DNA from: Cryptolaemus montrouzieri
Lineage: Eukaryota; Arthropoda; Insecta; Coleoptera; Coccinellidae
Direction of reading: 5' to 3'
DNA: 64,000 bases
Assembly: GCA_013387265.2 (NCBI GenBank)
Contig: JABFTP020000144.1
Span: 127,297,600-127,361,599, forward strand
Shown: in pieces, positions 59,165 to 64,000 of the stretch
How the letters are laid out: each line of letters begins with the position of its first letter
Position numbering within the stretch: the first letter of the stretch is position 1
The notes under the pieces: model-generated
What the model was told of the DNA's origin: nothing
The model's input: only the letters and a program-made list of their open reading frames with translations
Databases searched by the model: none
Made by a program: the position numbers and the translations under genes

Positions 59165-61600
59165 TGAGAAGAATTGAGGTGTCTGTTTACTCGCTTCTTG
59201 AAGAGGGCCGAGTTGTAGGATGCTCACCGGCCCTGTAAACAAAGGAATTGTTATAGAGAGGGTTCGTTGAATGTACCGCCATATTATGAGAACTCCTTGC
59301 TAGCTTAGTGTTGCGGCAAAACATGAGTTTTCCCGAAACAAGGTCTTCCGTGAGAGTATCTGTAAAACAAAGCAAGGTCAGCAACTTGTCTTCTGAGAGC
59401 CAGCGGTTGGAGATCGCAGGTGATCTCCGGGTGGTCGATGAGGCGCACAGCCCGTTTTTGCACACTATCCAACATCCGCAACGAATGTTTGGGCGCAAAT
59501 ATTCATACATGAGAACAATATTTTAAAACAGGTCGAATCTGCGCCTTATATAGAAGCAACTGCTGAGATGACGTGAAGTATCGTTTGGCTCTGAAAAGAA
59601 AACTAGGTTTAGCTGATGCTGACTTAGCTATTGCTGATATATGTTCATGCCGCCAGCAAAACTTGGAGTTGACCGTTATTCTGAGAAGGTGCATCGAATC
59701 TTTGGATGCAATTTGTTGGCCATGCATCGTTAGAAGAGGTTCTCCAGCGAGGACCTTTCTAGAAAACGTAGTTGCTTACGTCTTGCTCGCGTTGAAACTC
59801 ACCAGTTTCAACTGACCCCACTCCGATATCTTCTGTAAGTCAGAGTTTAAGTTATTGAGATCTCTGACGCTGATATTCCGCAGCTGTAGTCGGCCGCAGA
59901 CTACTGAAAGACGAAACCAGGGTACAATCGTCTGCAAAACCGAAGATCTTGTTCTCTGTGGATGACAGAAGATCGTTTATCTGCAACAGAAACAAGGTTG
60001 GAGAAAGAATGGATCCCTGAGGTTAGGTTAGGTTGCTTGCAACAATAAACAATCAGATGCTATACCGTCGACTTAACTTTTATTGATCTATTCGAGAGAA
60101 AGCCACTTATCCAACCCCGTAATTTTTCGGGAAGCCCATATGCAGCAAGTTTATTCAACAAGGCTGCATGCCAAACCCTATCAAAGGCTTTAGCGATGTC
60201 GAGTGCTATTGCTGTAGATTTCCCATCCTTTCCATCGTTGATGTACAAACATGAGTGATGTAGGCGAGCAGATCTCCTGTCGATCTTTGCCTGCGAAAAC
60301 CATACTGACGGTCGTTAATAATTCCCTGCAACTCAAGATATTTGATGAGTTCATCGTTTATGACTCTCCATCACTTTGGACATAATGGGAAGAAGTGCAA
60401 CAGGGCGGTAGTTTTGGGGTAAGGAATTTTTTCCTTTCTTTGGGATCGGTTGATTTTTCGCTATTTACTAGCTGCTCGGAAAAGTCTGACTTTCATAAGA
60501 AATCTGAAACAGACGGTCAAGAATGGGTGCCAGTTCGGGAGTACAATTTCTCAGGACGATGGTGGTATTAAGTCTAGACCAACTGCCTTCTCGCAGTTCA
60601 GCTGCTCGAGAACCCGTCTCACAGTGCGAACTCTGAACTCGATTTCTGCCATGGAAGAATTTGAAGGTGTAATGTTCGGTGGTACTGCGTTAGTTGAATC
60701 TAGTACAGAATTCTTTGAGAACAAGGAAGCGAAGAGATCGGCTTTCTCTTTTGGAGCTGATGCTATACTTCCGTTTTCTATAACAAGAGGTGGAAACGTA
60801 GATTTGCAGAAATTGGCACTGGCAGTCTTCGCCATAGACCAGAACTGTCTAGTCCCACTTGCCTGTTGAAGGAGTTAATTAGTTGCCCCTTCGTTGAAAT
60901 TGACCTTTGCTCTTGCAGTTAGGTTGCATACGTTCCGTATTCGTACGAAGGTTGTTCTTGTTTCCTCTGTTGGATTTATCTTCCAAGACTTGTAAGCTCT
61001 GTTCTTGGCTGCAGAGGTTCTTTCGCAATCTTTTTTGAACCATGGCTTTTATGTTGTTGTTCTTTTCATGAAATGAGGGATGTAGAGATCGATTTCTGTA
61101 ACAGATTCAGTGCACACATTGATGTCGGGATCTGAAAGGCAAACATCACTGAATGGAAAGCACGAAAATAATTCACGCAGTTCATCCCAGTTAGCATGGT
61201 TATAGTGCCAAATGCGTCTGGGGGGTTTAGGTTCTTGGTTTAGCAGCAGCAAAATGGTTCCAGTAGCAGATATAAAGTTGTAGTCTGAGTTGCCTAATAG
61301 TGCTGAGACCTCCATTCCAAAATCATAAGGATCTGAAATCAAAAAAAGGTCCTAGATGTTCGGGAAGTCGGTTGGGTGATCAGGTATTCTTGTAGCTTCA
61401 TCTGTTCTATTAGAGTGGCAGAGCCAGTTGGTGTTGTGAACGTTGAAGTCATCCAGTACAATGATCTCAGCTGCCGGATGATATGTCTGAATCCAATCCA
61501 CCTTATCACCTAGATACTGGAACAGTCTAGGGAAGTGAATATCTGTGTGAAGTGATTCTGAGATTATTACAATTTTCATCACAGCCCTTACCACTCAAAC
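59165..61600 (-). mobile_element. Jockey-like LINE (endonuclease plus RT), decayed
   Basis: On the minus strand, the endonuclease end includes IIVLDDFNVHNTNWLCHSNR (61472-61411) and a DINVCTESVTEIDLYIPHF tail (about 61115-61060). Then come the linker LVIENGSIASAPKEKADLFA (60785-60725), the RT block LNCEKAVGLDLIP (60600-60560), SYGFRRQRSTG-like sequence near 60300-60270, TAIALDIAKAFDRVWHAALL (60215-60155), FADDCTLVSSF (about 59945-59910, FADD catalytic box) and a C-terminus FRAKRYFTSSQQLLLYKAQI (59590-59530). Frameshifts occur at several points, including around 60020. Confidence 0.82.
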
Positions 61601-61920
61601 ACTGGCTGACAACACTCCAAGCACTTTTCATCTGATTTCTAGAGGATCCAATTTTATTTTGATAAGAATGTTTTGTGTGTTATACCGATATAGAGTAACT
61701 CTTTACATTCACTATAAAAGTTCTTCTCAAATGGTAGTGTTCTAGATGTGCACAAATATCTCTCAGGTTTCTTCTGGACTGTTTCACCTCTTCACTCACC
61801 CATACCTTCTGCTGCTTCCTATAAAACTTCTTTAGTGGAAAACGCGAATTGAAACAGTAAGAAAAAGTTTCATGAAAATGAGCAAATTCTGCATCAACTT
61901 CATAACCTATTGAATTTCAA
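61601..61920 (-). mobile_element. Fragment of a second Jockey/CR1-like LINE (EN-RT linker)
   Basis: The minus strand reads EVDAEFAHFHETFSYCFNSR, KKFYRKQQKVWVSEEVKQSR and RNLRDICAHLEHYHL, then KIGSSRNQMKSAWSVV. This is the typical linker between endonuclease and RT. It ends abruptly at about 61600, next to the other LINE's endonuclease. Confidence 0.65.
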
Positions 61921-62089
61921 AGATTAGGTGATAAAGTGAAATAACGGTTATACACGGTGTCCTTCGAGCTTCGGAAGAAACTGACCTTATCTTTTTATAT
62001 TCGGAGATATTCAGCTTCAAAAACGTGAGCCTCACGGGTCCTCTAGTGTTCTCTGTAGATGAAGTGAAATACATGAAAAAATTTGAGAC

Positions 62090-63239
62090 AAATTCGTTTT
62101 TCGATATTTTTATCCATTGTAAAAATCGCAAAACAGTTGTGCCAGAACTTTTTGGTGGAATGTATGTAATATAATAATTACTGTCAAAGGAACTTAGCTT
62201 TAATAGATTGGTAAATTGGTGATTGATTGGAAATAAATATGATTATAATAATAGTGAATAATAATTGCATCAAGTTACATGTTTTTTAAATAAAACAATT
62301 GTTAACAAACAATTGTTAACTTACTAACTGTAGATTAACTTGTGTTCCGTTTTGAGTTGAAGAATAAATGGTCAGTTTAAACGAAATCTAACTTTCTGCA
62401 CATGTATCAATGCTCAAATGCTTATTTCGAGAAGAACGACAAAATGTAAAGTCTGACGTCAAGTTCTAAATTTTGTTGATCCCAATGGAATAATTATCCT
62501 CGTGGATGAGTGAATTTGGGAAGCATTTTTCTTCAATAATGTGTTATATTCACGAACTACCGAATAAACTTGGAAATAATTAGTCTTTGTAGCAAATTTC
62601 ATAAGAAACAAAATAGTTAAAGTGTTTATATCGGTTGAGCGGAATTAACGGAATTGTTTCAAGAATCGTCCTCGAACAAACCGGTTATTCAAGATATTCT
62701 CTTTCGTATTGTTTATCGAGAATTAATCACCCACAACCTTTGACACTATCGCACCGCAAAATATTTTAAATGATATTGTTCCCTTAACAATATTAACATA
62801 AACCTTGCACCTTCAAATCGAAGTGTGGTCACTATTAAAAGTATTTTGCCTAAATTGAAGTTCGAATGCAACTGTGTCATTCTTAGAATATTTTGGCCTT
62901 ATACAGGATGTCTCCTGTCTTTAAGCCAATTAGGTTAATATAACATAAAATCTTCAATTGATTATTCATCAGTATTTCATATAGGATTAATATTAAGAGT
63001 ATTGTTGTATTTCAGATATATACACAACCAAATTCATATGGAATCACTCGGTATTATTGATGGTTTTAACCATACATCTTTGACTACTTGTGAAGAATGA
63101 AGTTTTTGTTGTAAAAAACTGGATAGTATGTTAAGAAATGTTGAATTATCCTACATGTTCTGTTAGATTTGAAACTGTGAATTTCAAAATTTAAAAAATC
63201 CTATAGTCATGATTTAAAATGCCTTACTTTGGATTGAAA
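62090..63239. other. Intron 3 sequence; short mariner-related scrap at its left end
   Basis: Positions 62090-62145 (TCCATTGTAAAAATCGCAAA and GTTGTGCC) match the mariner-related family also seen at 30500. The remainder has no readable coding content. Confidence 0.5.
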
Positions 63240-64000
63240 ATAAATATTCAAATATATTAGATACACTTGCATTTGTCGAAATGAATCAATACAATCATGT
63301 GAAGAATAGTAACGATAAAATTCTTGACTTAGTCTTGTGTAATAAAGAAATTGTCTCGAATATACATAAAAGTGCTCATCCGTTTGTAAACGAGGACACA
63401 CATCATCCCACACTGGAGTTTATAGTTGCCTTGTCTAAAGAGAAGATGATGAAAAATTCGAAAATTCAAAGTTTTTATTACGATTTTAGAAATGCAAATT
63501 ATGAAGCTGTTAATGCTTCATTATCGCTGGTGAATTGGGAGTTTCTGGTCAACAGCAGCTCTTAAGGCAATTGATGAAAATCTGGATATTTTTTATGAGA
63601 GAATCAATGACATAATCGGTTCTGTTGTTCCTAAGAAAAGAGTCACTAAGTGTTTTCCTTCATTCTTTTCGAAAGTTACTATTGCTACAATAAGAGAAAA
63701 GCAAAAATTTCATAAAAAATGGAAAATTAGTAAAAATGTCAATGATCTCAATATATTCAAACAGCTTCGTGCTCATTCGAAGGAACTTATTGAACTTGAT
63801 TTGAATAAATTCACCTCTAACATTCAGCGGGAACTGCCAACGAACAGCAAATTATTCTGGAAATATGTGTCTCTGGGACGGGGCGGCTCTAAACTATCTA
63901 ATGAAATGAGGTATGGGGATATTTCTTCATCAGATGGAAAAGAGATATGCAATCTTTTTGCCCGTTATTTCGAGAGTGTATATGTTCCTGTAAGTCAGTA
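63240..64000 (+). mobile_element. Jockey/CR1-like LINE fragment running off the window
   Basis: The + strand encodes NDKILDLVLCNKEIVSNIHK and VNEDTHHPTLEFIVAL (63310-63430), the end of an endonuclease domain. After a frame break at about 63560 it continues IGSVVPKKRVTKCFPSFFSK, IREKQKFHKKWKISKN and ISSSDGKEICNLFARYFESV (to 63980). The RT should follow beyond position 64000. One frameshift was seen in 760 bp, so it is moderately preserved. Confidence 0.8.

Noticed and set aside
60019..60040. TTAGG repeats, possible telomere-derived insertion
   Set aside because: Only two to three units, at a frameshift in a LINE; such short runs are common in insect DNA and are not evidence of telomeric origin.

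Overview
The window looks like an arthropod nuclear genome, most likely an insect (a beetle is a guess only). It is AT-rich, has large introns, and is packed with Tc1/mariner, Penelope, R4/Dong-like, RTE-like and Jockey/CR1-like elements. The only conserved host gene I can support is the 5' end of misshapen (msn; TNIK/MINK1/MAP4K4, germinal-centre kinase IV). Three + strand coding exons lie at 6756-6821, 7022-7087 and 40310-40517. They encode the N-terminus, the glycine loop, the VAIK-type lysine, helix C and the hinge. Intron 1 is 200 bp, intron 2 is 33.2 kb, and intron 3 runs past the right edge. Almost everything else is mobile DNA within or upstream of msn.

Layout: 1-6755 is upstream sequence with one TIR element (2335-3547) and an (AT)n tract. 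Intron 2 (7088-40309) holds a ~430-bp tandem array, LINE relics, DD41D and mariner transposons, and a three-level nest: a Penelope element (22.6-27.1 kb) split by a mariner (22820-25862), itself split by a CXC-protein DNA transposon (23577-25497). It continues with a nearly intact hAT-like element (28040-30201), a DD41D transposon with 790-bp terminal inverted repeats and a probable 72-bp intron (31160-33994), a Crypton-like fragment, and two more Penelope copies (34.9-37.2 and 38.97-40.09 kb). Intron 3 holds two copies of an R4/Dong-like element bounded by (TA)n tracts (41.1-42.7 and 43.0-48.7 kb), an RTE-like LINE, a 6 x 169-bp satellite, a tRNA-derived SINE with a 12-13 bp target duplication, a mariner inserted in a LINE, and several Jockey/CR1-like LINE pieces.

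The most interesting signal is a set of seven small hammerhead-ribozyme-like motifs, six of them at the ends of the Penelope elements. All have a two-base-pair stem III. Across four sequence families, core positions 3 and 8 covary (C-G in one family, U-A in three). Each Penelope locus carries a pair of these motifs in opposite orientation.

No rRNA, tRNA gene, CRISPR array or bacterial-type operon was seen. Calls come from reading translations and repeats by eye; no database search was possible.
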